DNA of 11,208 nucleotides from Desulfobacteraceae bacterium. GTDB lineage: Bacteria > Desulfobacterota > Desulfobacteria > Desulfobacterales > Desulfosalsimonadaceae. Of this stretch, positions 1-7,796 are shown piece after piece. A program made the position numbers and the translations under genes. The stretch lies in the NCBI GenBank assembly GCA_021162325.1, contig JAGGYV010000098.1:1-11208 (forward strand), written 5' to 3'. Each line of letters opens with the position of its first letter. Position 1 is the stretch's first letter. The notes below the pieces were generated by a model. That model was not told the DNA's origin. It saw only the letters and a program-made list of their open reading frames with translations, and searched no databases.

Positions 1-1
1 A

Positions 2-1651
2 AAAACCCGTGACCTTATGCAGAAAACAATCGATTTTCTGGAAAATAAAGGGCTGAAAAACCTTAAAAAAGACTGGCACGACAAAGTCTGGAACCATGAT
101 TTTGTTGAATTTATGAAAGAGAACCAGGTTTTTGCAACACTCATGACGCCGGCAGGTTACGGGGCGGAAGATTCTCGTTGGGATACCTACAGGAATTCCG
201 CGTTTGCCGAGATCACCGGATTTTACGGGATTACCTACTGGTACACATATCAGGTTTCCATGCTGGGACTTGGACCGGTATGGCTGGGCAGCAATGAAGA
301 GGTGAAGCATAAGACAGCCCAACTCCTCAAAGACGGCAAAGTTTTTGCTTTCGGTCTTTCAGAAAAAGAGCATGGGGCAGACATCTATTCCACCGATATG
401 ATGCTGTATCCCCAGGAAGACGGGACATACAAAGCCAATGGCGACAAATACTACATCGGCAACGGCAATGAAGCTGCACTGGTTTCCACCTTTGCCAAAA
501 TGGCGGATTCCGGCAAATACGTCTGGTTTGCTGTAGACTCTGAGCACGAAAAGTATGAATTGATCAAAAACACCGTCAACCAGCAGAATTACGTTTCTGA
601 ATACGCACTTCACGATTACCCCATCACAGAAGCCGACATCCTGGAAGAAGGCGACAAAGCCTGGCACAATATGCTCAACACCATCAACATCTGTAAATTC
701 AACCTGGGCTGGGGAGCCATCGGTATCTGTACACACGCCTTTTATGAATCCATTGACCACGCTGCCGGCCGGTATGTTTACGGAAAATTCGTGACGGATT
801 TCCCCCATGTTCGCCGTTTGTTTACCGATGCTTACTGCCGTCTTGCTGCGATGAAACTTTTTTCCGAACGCGCCATTGACTATATGCGATCGGCATCGCA
901 AAACGACAGACGCTACCTGCTCTTTAATCCAATGGTTAAAATGAAAGTCACCTCGCAAGGTGAAGAAGTGATCAACATGCTCTGGGATATCATTGCTGCC
1001 AAGGGATTTGAAAAAGAACCTTTCTTTGAAGTAGCTGCCACTGATATCCGCATGCTTCCCAAACTGGAAGGAACCGTACATGTGAACATGGCGCTGATTG
1101 TTAAATTCATGCAGAATTACTTTTTTAATCCGGCGGAGTTTCCGGAAATTCCAAAACGCGATGATGGGGCTGACGATACCTTCATGTTTAACCAGGGACC
1201 CACCAGCGGCCTTGGCAAAATTCAGTTTCATGATTACAACATTGCCTACAGCACGGTTGACCTGCCCAATGTCAATCTTTTCAAAGAACAGATTGACGGA
1301 TTCAAGCGTTTTCTTGCCCAAGCCACTCCGGACAAAAACCAGTCCAGGGACATCGACTACCTGCTGGCTCTTGGCGATTGCTTCACCATGGTTGTATACG
1401 GCCAGCTGATTTTAGAAAACAAAGATATTTTTGAGGTCGAAGATGATCTTATCGAAGAGATCTTTGATTTTATGATCCGTGATTTCTCCCGCTTCGCTCT
1501 GAACATCCACACCAAACCGAGCAGTTCCGAAAAACAAAAAGAACTTTCCATGGCCATGATCAAAGCACCTATTGCCAATGAGGAACGGTTTAATAAAGTG
1601 TGGGAAACTTATGCATTTGCTATGAAAGGGCAATATACGATGAATGAATAA
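2..1651 (+). CDS. Acyl-CoA dehydrogenase family protein (5' partial)
   Basis: Probably an FAD-dependent acyl-CoA dehydrogenase that oxidises an acyl-CoA to the 2-enoyl-CoA and passes electrons to an electron-transfer flavoprotein; the substrate cannot be told. The frame is open to the left window edge, and the first ATG (17) has no Shine-Dalgarno before it, so the true start probably lies upstream. Numbering from that ATG, the FAD/substrate-loop signature FGLSEKEHGAD is at about 112-122. GRYVYGKFVTDFPHVRR (251-267) matches the conserved RxxFGxxLxxFQ-type segment of the family. LEGTVHVN (350-357) corresponds to the xEGT motif, with E351 a candidate catalytic base. At 544 or more residues it is longer than classical members (about 380); the extra length is mostly a C-terminal extension after about residue 370. 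The stop codon's last base is also the first base of the following inverted-repeat element. Family assignment is firm, exact role is not. Confidence 0.88.
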   Translation, partial: KTRDLMQKTIDFLENKGLKNLKKDWHDKVWNHDFVEFMKENQVFATLMTPAGYGAEDSRWDTYRNSAFAEITGFYGITYWYTYQVSMLGLGPVWLGSNEEVKHKTAQLLKDGKVFAFGLSEKEHGADIYSTDMMLYPQEDGTYKANGDKYYIGNGNEAALVSTFAKMADSGKYVWFAVDSEHEKYELIKNTVNQQNYVSEYALHDYPITEADILEEGDKAWHNMLNTINICKFNLGWGAIGICTHAFYESIDHAAGRYVYGKFVTDFPHVRRLFTDAYCRLAAMKLFSERAIDYMRSASQNDRRYLLFNPMVKMKVTSQGEEVINMLWDIIAAKGFEKEPFFEVAATDIRMLPKLEGTVHVNMALIVKFMQNYFFNPAEFPEIPKRDDGADDTFMFNQGPTSGLGKIQFHDYNIAYSTVDLPNVNLFKEQIDGFKRFLAQATPDKNQSRDIDYLLALGDCFTMVVYGQLILENKDIFEVEDDLIEEIFDFMIRDFSRFALNIHTKPSSSEKQKELSMAMIKAPIANEERFNKVWETYAFAMKGQYTMNE

Positions 1652-1857
1652 CCTAAATTGAGCGTTTTAAATTTTGAAAAAAATGTTTTTATAATTATTT
1701 AAGATGTTGATCTATTTTAAGTTTCAAAATTTAAAACCCTCTGGGATCGCCGATCTCACCGCATCTACTGCGTCAAATGCGCAACCGCATAAACGACTAT
1801 AGCGGCAACGCATTTTCCTTCTATATGCGGCAACCTCGACAATCGCTCAATTTAGGT
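1651..1857. repeat. Inverted-repeat-bounded, hairpin-rich intergenic element (MITE-like)
   Basis: The block starts with ACCTAAATTGAGCG (1651-1664) and ends with its perfect reverse complement (1844-1857). Directly inside the left arm, TTTTAAATTTTGAAA (1665-1679) is the perfect reverse complement of 1722-1736, giving a 15-bp stem. The rest holds another hairpin: 1775-1788 pairs with 1802-1815 (11 of 14 positions), enclosed by CCGCAT (1759-1764) and ATGCGG (1825-1830). No ORF is present. It occupies almost the whole gap between the acyl-CoA dehydrogenase and the ferredoxin-like gene and could act as a terminator for the former. Non-autonomous mobile element or structured RNA are both possible; no clear target-site duplication is seen. 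Confidence 0.6.
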
Positions 1858-1888
1858 CAACGATTGATAAAAACCAGGGAAGAAATTT

Positions 1889-3058
1889 ATGAACAAAGGA
1901 TTATATCGTAAATTGAGAAAACATCTGGACAAACAACCGGCAGGGTTCCCGGAAACTGAAACCGGCTCGGAAATCGATATTCTCAAACGGTTTTATACGC
2001 CTGAACAGGCAAAGATTGCATTGAAAATGACCAATATTCCGGAACCGGCGGTGAAAATAGCCAAAAGATTAAAAACAGATGAAAAGACAGTCGGCGAAAG
2101 TCTGAAAAAGATGGCCAAAGAAGGGCTTTTATTCAGAGTCCATACTCCTGAAGCAACCTTATATATGCAGCCCAATTTTATCATGGGTATTTATGAATGG
2201 CATGTGAATAAGGTTGACCGGGAAATTGCCGAAAAAGCAGATGATGTATATGACCGGTTATTTGAAAAGCACTGGCAAGATAAAAAAACCAAGCAATTGC
2301 GGGTTGTGCCGGTTGATCAATCAATTGAACATAAAGATATGGTCCGGGGATATGACATGATCCGTGAGCTTGTCCGCGGTACGGGAAACGGGCCGTATGC
2401 CGTCGCCCCTTGCATCTGCCGTGTGGAGCAGTTGAAAAGAGGAAATGAAGTCAATCGTCCCATAGATACCTGCCTCACATTCGGCATGGTTGCTGAGTAT
2501 TATATTGAAAACGGTATCGGCAAAGAACTGACCGAAAACGAGCTCATGGAAAAATTGACAGAATGCGAAAAGGCGTCTTTGGTACCTTTTAGCACAAATT
2601 CACAGAAAATAGTCAATATGTGCATGTGCGACAAGGATTCCTGCCAGATTTTCCGCAATTTGCGTAAACTTGAAAAGCCTGCCCAGGAAGTGCATGCTGC
2701 ATTTTCAGCAACAATTGATGCCAAATTATGCAATGGCTGTAAAAAATGTACCAAAAAATGCCAGATCGACGCTATTTTCGCTACAGATGTTCAAGCCGGT
2801 AAAAAAGCAAAAATCCATGAAATCGAGCCTGACCGTTGCATCGGATGCGGTCTTTGTGTGTCTGTTTGCCCCCAGCAGGCCATATCCATGCAACCCAGGG
2901 AAGTATTGCCGGTTGTTCCGGAAAATGCCTTAGCCATGAATATCGCCCTGTCAAAAGAAAGAGGACAGCTGCAAGGTTTCGTGCCCTATGGCGTCGTCAA
3001 ATGGTTGTTAAAATTGAAACTCGGCAAGGAAACAGCCGATAAAGTCATCAATATGTAA
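1889..3058 (+). CDS. 2x[4Fe-4S] ferredoxin-domain protein with HTH-like N-terminus
   Basis: Likely a cytoplasmic iron-sulfur protein for electron transfer or redox sensing; its partner is unknown. The C-terminus carries two classical 4Fe-4S motifs: CNGCKKCTKKC (281-291, Cys 281/284/287/291) and CIGCGLCVSVCP (317-328, Cys 317/320/323/327). The middle region has extra cysteines, CIC (175-177), C195, C226 and CMCDKDSC (245-252), which could bind a further cluster or metal. Residues about 50-85, including AVKIAKRLKTDEKTVGESLK, read like a helix-turn-helix or winged-helix unit, so DNA binding is possible but not shown. No signal peptide or membrane segment is visible. The start is supported by AGGGAAG just upstream of the ATG. 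It stands alone between two non-coding stretches. I recognise the domain layout as one seen in Deltaproteobacteria but know no defined function. Confidence 0.85.
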   Translation: MNKGLYRKLRKHLDKQPAGFPETETGSEIDILKRFYTPEQAKIALKMTNIPEPAVKIAKRLKTDEKTVGESLKKMAKEGLLFRVHTPEATLYMQPNFIMGIYEWHVNKVDREIAEKADDVYDRLFEKHWQDKKTKQLRVVPVDQSIEHKDMVRGYDMIRELVRGTGNGPYAVAPCICRVEQLKRGNEVNRPIDTCLTFGMVAEYYIENGIGKELTENELMEKLTECEKASLVPFSTNSQKIVNMCMCDKDSCQIFRNLRKLEKPAQEVHAAFSATIDAKLCNGCKKCTKKCQIDAIFATDVQAGKKAKIHEIEPDRCIGCGLCVSVCPQQAISMQPREVLPVVPENALAMNIALSKERGQLQGFVPYGVVKWLLKLKLGKETADKVINM

Positions 3059-3242
3059 GTCAAAACACTTGTGGTTATTTTGTCTTTGGAACCGGCTTAT
3101 CAGACAATCCCTTCCTTATAGTTATTTCTGGTTTCCATCAATATCAATTAACTAAAACTCAGAATAACGTAAAAACAGGCCGAAGGCTGAAGGGAAGGCC
3201 AAAAGACGAACATCGAATGAAATCGGAATAGATCCATTATAC

Positions 3243-3271
3243 GCATTCCCACGCAGGAGCATAGGAACGAG
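3243..3271. repeat. Degenerate copy of a GTTCCCACGC-type palindromic repeat
   Basis: GCATTCCCACGCAGGAGC followed by ATAGGAACGAG resembles the dispersed palindrome whose intact form I recall as CATTCCCACGC, a short loop, then GCGTGGGAACGAG. Here the right arm has decayed (GCATAGGAAC instead of GCGTGGGAAC), so about 7 of 10 arm positions still pair. The family resemblance is from memory and unverified; the imperfect dyad is directly visible. Confidence 0.4.
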
Positions 3272-3326
3272 AAAAGGGCAGGCGGATTAAGATCAATTTA
3301 TAATGGGTGTCAGAACTTTTTTTTCG

Positions 3327-3485
3327 GAATTTTGACAAACTTGTAAAAAACTTTCCATGGTGACGCGTCACCACTGTATCAGAAAAATAACTTGTCAATC
3401 ATTTCAAAAAAGTTATGAATGAGTTATTTGAAAGTCCAAATTCTTTCCCATCGAAATCCGACTTTTTACGAGTTTGTCAAATTTC
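3327..3485. repeat. Block bounded by 23-bp imperfect inverted repeats
   Basis: The left arm (3327-3349, core TTTTGACAAACTTGTAAAAA) and the right arm (3463-3485, core TTTTTACGAGTTTGTCAAA) are reverse complements at 21 of 23 positions. They enclose 113 bases without an ORF. A 16-bp perfect palindrome lies close to the left arm, and AATAACT (3387-3393) and AGTTATT (3422-3428) form a further inner dyad. The size (159 bases), AT-rich arms and lack of coding suggest a non-autonomous mobile element or a dispersed repeat. Its edge lies 123 bases before the lipase start, so a regulatory role is also possible. No target-site duplication was recognised. Confidence 0.5.
3358..3373. promoter_or_regulatory. 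Perfect 16-bp palindrome, possible protein-binding site
   Basis: TGGTGACGCGTCACCA equals its own reverse complement over all 16 bases. It is noticeably more GC-rich than the flanking AT-rich sequence. A symmetric site with no loop is more like a dimeric protein-binding site than an RNA hairpin. It sits inside the inverted-repeat block, so it may belong to that element rather than to the lipase gene about 235 bases downstream. The bound protein is unknown. Confidence 0.35.
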
Positions 3486-3608
3486 AGCGAAAAACCATTT
3501 AACCGGCCATTGCGAAACTATTAAAATATGATTTGGAATTATGGACAAACAAATGTTAAGACAAACATGGTTTTATACATTTTAAATATACAAAGGATCA
3601 TTTTAATC

Positions 3609-4481
3609 ATGACTAAATCAAAAATTACTGCCACGATTTTTATAGGGATGTTCCTCCTGAATCTTTGCAGCTGCGCCACAAGCGTCAAAGAAAGAGAGAC
3701 GCTGAATATGCCGGCCAAAAAATATGATCTGGTGCTGGTGCATGGCCTGTCCAATATGCACTGCTGGGGGGAAGATTTTCTTTTGCAGAGCATCAATCTT
3801 TGGGGTCCGAAACATGTGTTTGCCGTTTATACCACTGAATCGGGGAGTATCTGGGAAAGAGATATCCATGGAAAGCCGCTGATCTGCTGCGGTGAAGACA
3901 ATTATTCCGCTGGTGATGATAATATTGCCACCCAGTCCGGATACCTCAACGATGCCATCGTAGAGCTTCAAACGTCCTGCGGTCTTAGTTCACAGTTCAG
4001 CATTATCGCCCACAGCATGGGCGGACTTGTGTCGAGGCATTATATTGCTCATCACCCGGGCAATGTCATCGGTCTGGTCACCCTTGGCACACCGCATCAT
4101 GGGGATCCACTGGCCGACAGCTTTGGATGGATCGGATTTTTCATCGGCGCCGGAGATGCGGTGGATAACCTGAGTCCAGACTATTTGACCGAATTTAACC
4201 AACAATTTCCCATACCGGATGCAAGTGAACCGGATAATTGCAAAATTTACACCATTCGCGGGGACTCCGACGGTTACGACTCCTTTGGATGGGGGGGAGA
4301 ACTCTTTTGGGGATGGCCGATCATGAGAATTTTTTACTGGACAGACAGTGACGGAATTGTGCCGGAAGAATCCTCCGTAATTGAAGGCGCCATGCACATA
4401 GGAGACTTTTCCGGAGACGACCATTATGATCTGGTCCGGGACCCGGCGGTTGTCATCAAAGCAGCGGAATACTTACCATAA
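3609..4481 (+). CDS. Predicted lipoprotein lipase/esterase, alpha/beta-hydrolase fold
   Basis: Probably a membrane-anchored triacylglycerol lipase or esterase of 290 residues. The N-terminus (MTKSK, then a hydrophobic run to residue 20) ends in LCSC, a plausible lipobox with acylated Cys22, so export and lipid anchoring are likely. LVHGL (43-47) fits the oxyanion-hole strand, AHSMGG (134-139) is the nucleophile elbow with Ser136, and TLGTPHHGDPLAD (158-170) is a typical lipase segment. The acid is probably Asp246 or Asp248 (TDSDGIVP), and His272 (DDHYDLV) the catalytic histidine. The first elbow residue is Ala rather than the usual Gly, as in some Bacillus-type lipases. The start at 3609 is chosen because AAGGA (3593-3597) precedes it and it places the signal peptide at the N-terminus; an upstream in-frame ATG at 3528 would add 27 residues before it. 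No foldase (Lif) gene is adjacent. The next gene is 84 bases away. Confidence 0.85.
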   Translation: MTKSKITATIFIGMFLLNLCSCATSVKERETLNMPAKKYDLVLVHGLSNMHCWGEDFLLQSINLWGPKHVFAVYTTESGSIWERDIHGKPLICCGEDNYSAGDDNIATQSGYLNDAIVELQTSCGLSSQFSIIAHSMGGLVSRHYIAHHPGNVIGLVTLGTPHHGDPLADSFGWIGFFIGAGDAVDNLSPDYLTEFNQQFPIPDASEPDNCKIYTIRGDSDGYDSFGWGGELFWGWPIMRIFYWTDSDGIVPEESSVIEGAMHIGDFSGDDHYDLVRDPAVVIKAAEYLP

Positions 4482-4565
4482 AATATAGAATGCGGTACGG
4501 ATTTTAAATACGCATTATCAACTCAAACAAAAAAATAACCTTAATAATATACAGGAATAACATAA

Positions 4566-7544
4566 ATGGACCGATTCAATCCCGACCTGAAAACCGGTGA
4601 TCACATTTCTGGTTACCAGATTCAAAATATCGTTGAACTTACTGAAATCAAATCCTTTTTTTATGAACTGGAGCACCTTTCCACCGGTGCCAGACATATT
4701 CACATCAGTTGCGAAGATTCTGAAAACACCTTTTCAGTTGCGTTTAAAACCGTTCCCACCGATTCCACGGGAGTGGCGCACATCTTAGAGCATACGGTCC
4801 TTTGCGGGTCTGAAAAATATCCGGTCCGCGATCCGTTTTTCTCTATGATCAAAAGAAGCTTAAACACCTTCATGAATGCCTTCACCTCATCCGACTGGAC
4901 CATGTATCCGTTTACCACCCAGAACCAAAAAGATTACTACAACCTGATGGGGGTTTATCTGGACTCCGCCTTTTTTCCAAAACTGGACCGGCTCAGTTTC
5001 AAACAGGAAGGTCACCGGCTTGAGTTTGAACCGGACGGGGATTCGGGGGAACCCGACAAACTGGCATACAAAGGGGTGGTGTATAATGAAATGAAAGGGG
5101 CCATGTCGTCACCGGACCAGGTCATGTCACGATCAATTTTAAACGCGTTATATCCGGACACCACCTACAGCTTCAACTCCGGCGGCGACCCGGTTGAGAT
5201 CCCAAAGCTGACCCATGAACAGCTCAGGGCATTTCACACGCATCATTATCATCCGAGCAATGCCTTTTTTTATACATACGGCAATCTTCCACTAAAGAGC
5301 CACTTAAATTTCATTGAAGAAAAAGTATTAAATCATTTTACCCGGATTGATCCGGAAACTGATGTGCCTTCCCAACCTCACTGGAACACACCAAAAGAAA
5401 TGACGTATACCTATCCCGCTGATGCAAATGATGATTTATCAAAAAAATCCCAGGTATGCCTGGCATGGCTGACCGCCGATATCCGGGAAGCTTTTGAGGT
5501 CTTGAGCTTGACGATTCTCGAGCAGGTGTTATTGGGAAATTCCGGGTCCCCCCTTCGCAAGGCACTCATTGACTCCGGACTTGGAAGTACCCTTTCTGAC
5601 GGGAGCGGATTTGATGCGGAAAATAAAGACACAATGTTTGCCTGCGGCTTGAAAGATGTGGATCAAACGTCTGCCGGGGACATTGAAAAAATAATTTTCG
5701 ACACACTGACTAAGCTGGTCAAAAACGGCATTGATCAAAAAATGGTTGATTCGGCCATTCATCAGATTGAATTTCATCAAAAAGAAGTGACCAACAGTCC
5801 CTACCCTTACGGTATCAAACTCCTGCTCCGCATGTCCGGCGACTGGTTTCACCATGGCGATCCCACCACTTCCTTAAAATTTGACACTTTAATTGACAGA
5901 CTGTTTGACGAGCTTAAAAAAGGCCCGTTTTTAGAAAATCAGATTAAAAAATACTTTCTTGATAATCCTCACCGTGTCCGGCTACTGCTTCTCCCGGATC
6001 CGGCCCTGGCGGAAACTGAAAAAAAGCGGGTAAATAAAGAACTGCAACAGGTTCAAGATAGCCTTTCAGAACCCGATATCAACCGTATTTGTACGGAAAC
6101 CAACGCATTGGCAGAGCTTCAGGAAGCAAAAGAGAACCTGTCCTGCCTGCCGACACTGGAAATAGAAGATATTACACCGGATATCCAGACAGTTGATGAG
6201 ACCCCGGGCCATGACGATACAGACGCCTCGTGTTATGAACTGCCGACATCAGGTATCTTTTATCTAACCAGTGCCTTCGGCCTACAGCCGATAAAACCTG
6301 AACTGTTGCCGCTGGTCCCGTTTTTCTGTCATTGCCTGCCCCTGATCGGCACAAAACAACACAGCTACGAAGAAATCGCCCAGCTCGTTGACCTCTATAC
6401 CGGAGGCATGGGACTCTCCATCAATGCCGGAACTGATTTTACCGATGCAGATGAAAGTGCTTGTCTGCCAATCATGTCATTTGCAGCAAAATGCCTTTCC
6501 CGAAATCTGGAAAAAATGTTTGAGCTGATGGATGAACTGTTATGCGAATATGATTTTTCCGATCTGAACCGATTAAAACAACTGCTGCTTGAATACCGCT
6601 CAAACATGGAGTCATCAGTTGTGTCAAGTGGCCATCGATATGCTATTTCGCTTGCATCCAGAACTTTTTCTTCAACCAGTGCCTTAAACGAGAACTGGCA
6701 TGGCATTCATCAATTAAAAGTCCTCAAAAAGATTACCGACGACCTGACCGATAACCGGCTCCAGACAATTGCCGATGAGTTAAAACAGATCGGTACCCGT
6801 CTGCTAAAAAGTAACAATATAAAAATCGGGCTCATCGGTGGAAAAAACGATATTGAAAACGCGATCAAATATACAGATAATCTAAAGAAGAATCTCGGTA
6901 CGGGAAAAAATACCGGTTTTAAACCACCGGCGATTTTATTTTCAAACGATCCGGCAAGAGAAGGCTGGACTACGGCTTCAGCAGTATCCTTTGTTGCCAG
7001 CGTGTTTCAAACCAATCGCATCACCCATGAGCATGCGCCGGCGTTGGCAGTTATCAGTAAAATCCTTCGGTCCATGTTTCTGCATCGGGAAATCAGGGAA
7101 AAAGGCGGGGCATACGGCGGGTTTGCGGCGTATCAGATGGATAACGGGCTTTTCTGTTTCGCCTCCTATAGAGATCCGCATATACTCAATACATTAAACG
7201 TCTATGATGCGGCATCGGACTTTATTGTTTCCGGCGAATACATGGATGAAGATATCAAGGAAGCCATTCTGCAGGTTTGCGCGGACATTGACCGGCCGGA
7301 TACACCAAATTCCGCTGCCGGAAAATCATTTTACCGAAACCTGACCGGCTTAACCGATGATATCCGTAAAACCTTCAAAGCACGACTGCTTGCTCTGGAT
7401 CGGGAAAAAGTTTTGCAGGTTGCCCGCAACTACTTTGGCGCCGGCCAGGCCAAGTCTGCGGTGGCCGTCATATCCAACGAAAATTCGCTTAAGGATGCTG
7501 TTGAAAAATTAAAGGATCGTCCCCTGGAACTGCATCGAATTTAA
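4566..7544 (+). CDS. M16C family zinc metallopeptidase (PreP/falcilysin type)
   Basis: A 992-residue insulinase-family peptidase, the bacterial relative of organelle presequence protease, expected to degrade short unfolded peptides inside a closed two-half chamber. The inverted zinc motif HILEH (72-76) supplies His72, Glu75 and His76, and the distal zinc ligand is Glu175 in VVYNEMKGAM. The C-terminal half has REKGGAYGG (844-852); Arg844 and Tyr850 match the substrate-contacting Arg/Tyr pair of the family. The segment about 480-530, rich in Glu, Lys and Gln, fits the hinge region joining the two halves. Length and all key residues agree with an intact, active enzyme. No signal peptide is seen, so it is probably cytoplasmic. 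The start is supported by AGGAA (4553-4557) eight bases before the ATG. It may share a transcript with the lipase 84 bases upstream, though no functional link is evident. Confidence 0.95.
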   Translation: MDRFNPDLKTGDHISGYQIQNIVELTEIKSFFYELEHLSTGARHIHISCEDSENTFSVAFKTVPTDSTGVAHILEHTVLCGSEKYPVRDPFFSMIKRSLNTFMNAFTSSDWTMYPFTTQNQKDYYNLMGVYLDSAFFPKLDRLSFKQEGHRLEFEPDGDSGEPDKLAYKGVVYNEMKGAMSSPDQVMSRSILNALYPDTTYSFNSGGDPVEIPKLTHEQLRAFHTHHYHPSNAFFYTYGNLPLKSHLNFIEEKVLNHFTRIDPETDVPSQPHWNTPKEMTYTYPADANDDLSKKSQVCLAWLTADIREAFEVLSLTILEQVLLGNSGSPLRKALIDSGLGSTLSDGSGFDAENKDTMFACGLKDVDQTSAGDIEKIIFDTLTKLVKNGIDQKMVDSAIHQIEFHQKEVTNSPYPYGIKLLLRMSGDWFHHGDPTTSLKFDTLIDRLFDELKKGPFLENQIKKYFLDNPHRVRLLLLPDPALAETEKKRVNKELQQVQDSLSEPDINRICTETNALAELQEAKENLSCLPTLEIEDITPDIQTVDETPGHDDTDASCYELPTSGIFYLTSAFGLQPIKPELLPLVPFFCHCLPLIGTKQHSYEEIAQLVDLYTGGMGLSINAGTDFTDADESACLPIMSFAAKCLSRNLEKMFELMDELLCEYDFSDLNRLKQLLLEYRSNMESSVVSSGHRYAISLASRTFSSTSALNENWHGIHQLKVLKKITDDLTDNRLQTIADELKQIGTRLLKSNNIKIGLIGGKNDIENAIKYTDNLKKNLGTGKNTGFKPPAILFSNDPAREGWTTASAVSFVASVFQTNRITHEHAPALAVISKILRSMFLHREIREKGGAYGGFAAYQMDNGLFCFASYRDPHILNTLNVYDAASDFIVSGEYMDEDIKEAILQVCADIDRPDTPNSAAGKSFYRNLTGLTDDIRKTFKARLLALDREKVLQVARNYFGAGQAKSAVAVISNENSLKDAVEKLKDRPLELHRI

Positions 7545-7563
7545 TTGATGGCTTCCGGAAAAT

Positions 7564-7586
7564 CCCAAGTTCTATCTTAACTTTGG
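7564..7586 (+). terminator. Possible weak terminator of the peptidase gene
   Basis: CCCAAGTT and AACTTTGGG can form an eight-pair stem with one bulged T and a seven-base loop, about 20 bases after the stop codon. No uninterrupted T tract follows directly (a T5 run appears at 7598-7602), so it is at best a weak intrinsic terminator. Confidence 0.3.
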
Positions 7587-7590
7587 GTTC

Positions 7591-7673
7591 CACTGCATTT
7601 TTCGTCACTGCGGAGTAGGCAAGCTACGCCTCATTCCTCAAAATTCGTGCGCCTTGAATTTGCTGCTTTTTTC
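7591..7673. repeat. Probable dispersed intergenic repeat with hairpins
   Basis: GGAGTAGGC (7612-7620) pairs with GCCTCATTCC (7628-7637) through one bulge and one G-U pair, with a seven-base loop. A second dyad, AAATTC (7641-7646) and GAATTT (7656-7661), is followed by GCTGC and T6 (7667-7672), which could also stop transcription. I recall similar text in other Desulfobacteraceae intergenic regions, but only one copy is present here and this is unverified. Confidence 0.35.
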
Positions 7674-7767
7674 TTTGCCATCAGGATTTAATTTTTCCCA
7701 GAATTACGCTTTGATGAACAGGTGACTCGAAGGGAAGGCGGAAGGCAGGGCGGGATACATTCCCGTC

Positions 7768-7796
7768 TTGACAAAACCGTATATCATGAGTATATA
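7768..7796 (+). promoter_or_regulatory. Sigma-70-type promoter of brnT-brnA
   Basis: A perfect -35 box TTGACA (7768-7773) is separated by exactly 17 bases from TATATA (7791-7796), five of six matches to the -10 consensus. Transcription would start near 7803-7805, which is at or within two bases of the toxin ATG at 7805. Confidence 0.7.

Larger units (their letters stand above)
3059..3608. other. 550-base non-coding stretch with several repeat-like blocks
   Basis: No convincing gene is seen here on either strand. Contents in order: an imperfect stem pairing 3121-3133 with 3156-3168 (one bulge and one mismatch), possibly a weak terminator for the upstream gene; a decayed palindromic repeat at 3243-3271; an inverted-repeat-bounded block at 3327-3485 with a perfect palindrome inside; and the leader of the lipase gene. 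An open frame extends the lipase upstream to an ATG at 3528, but the signal peptide and ribosome binding site favour the ATG at 3609, leaving 3528-3608 as probable leader. No promoter with good matches at both boxes was found for the lipase. Confidence 0.6.

Noticed and set aside
359..1321. A 320-codon open frame on the minus strand opposite the acyl-CoA dehydrogenase gene
   Set aside because: Its product is low-complexity in appearance with no recognisable domain, and the plus strand encodes a clear enzyme with catalytic motifs; it is a shadow frame.
3332..3360. TTGACA inside the left inverted-repeat arm as a promoter -35 box
   Set aside because: No acceptable -10 box lies 16-18 bases downstream and no gene begins nearby.
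3528..3608. Upstream extension of the lipase gene to an ATG at 3528
   Set aside because: It would put 27 non-signal residues before the lipoprotein signal peptide and lacks a ribosome binding site, whereas 3609 has AAGGA upstream.
3990..4424. A 144-codon minus-strand frame opposite the lipase gene
   Set aside because: No start signal or domain, and the opposite strand carries the lipase catalytic residues.
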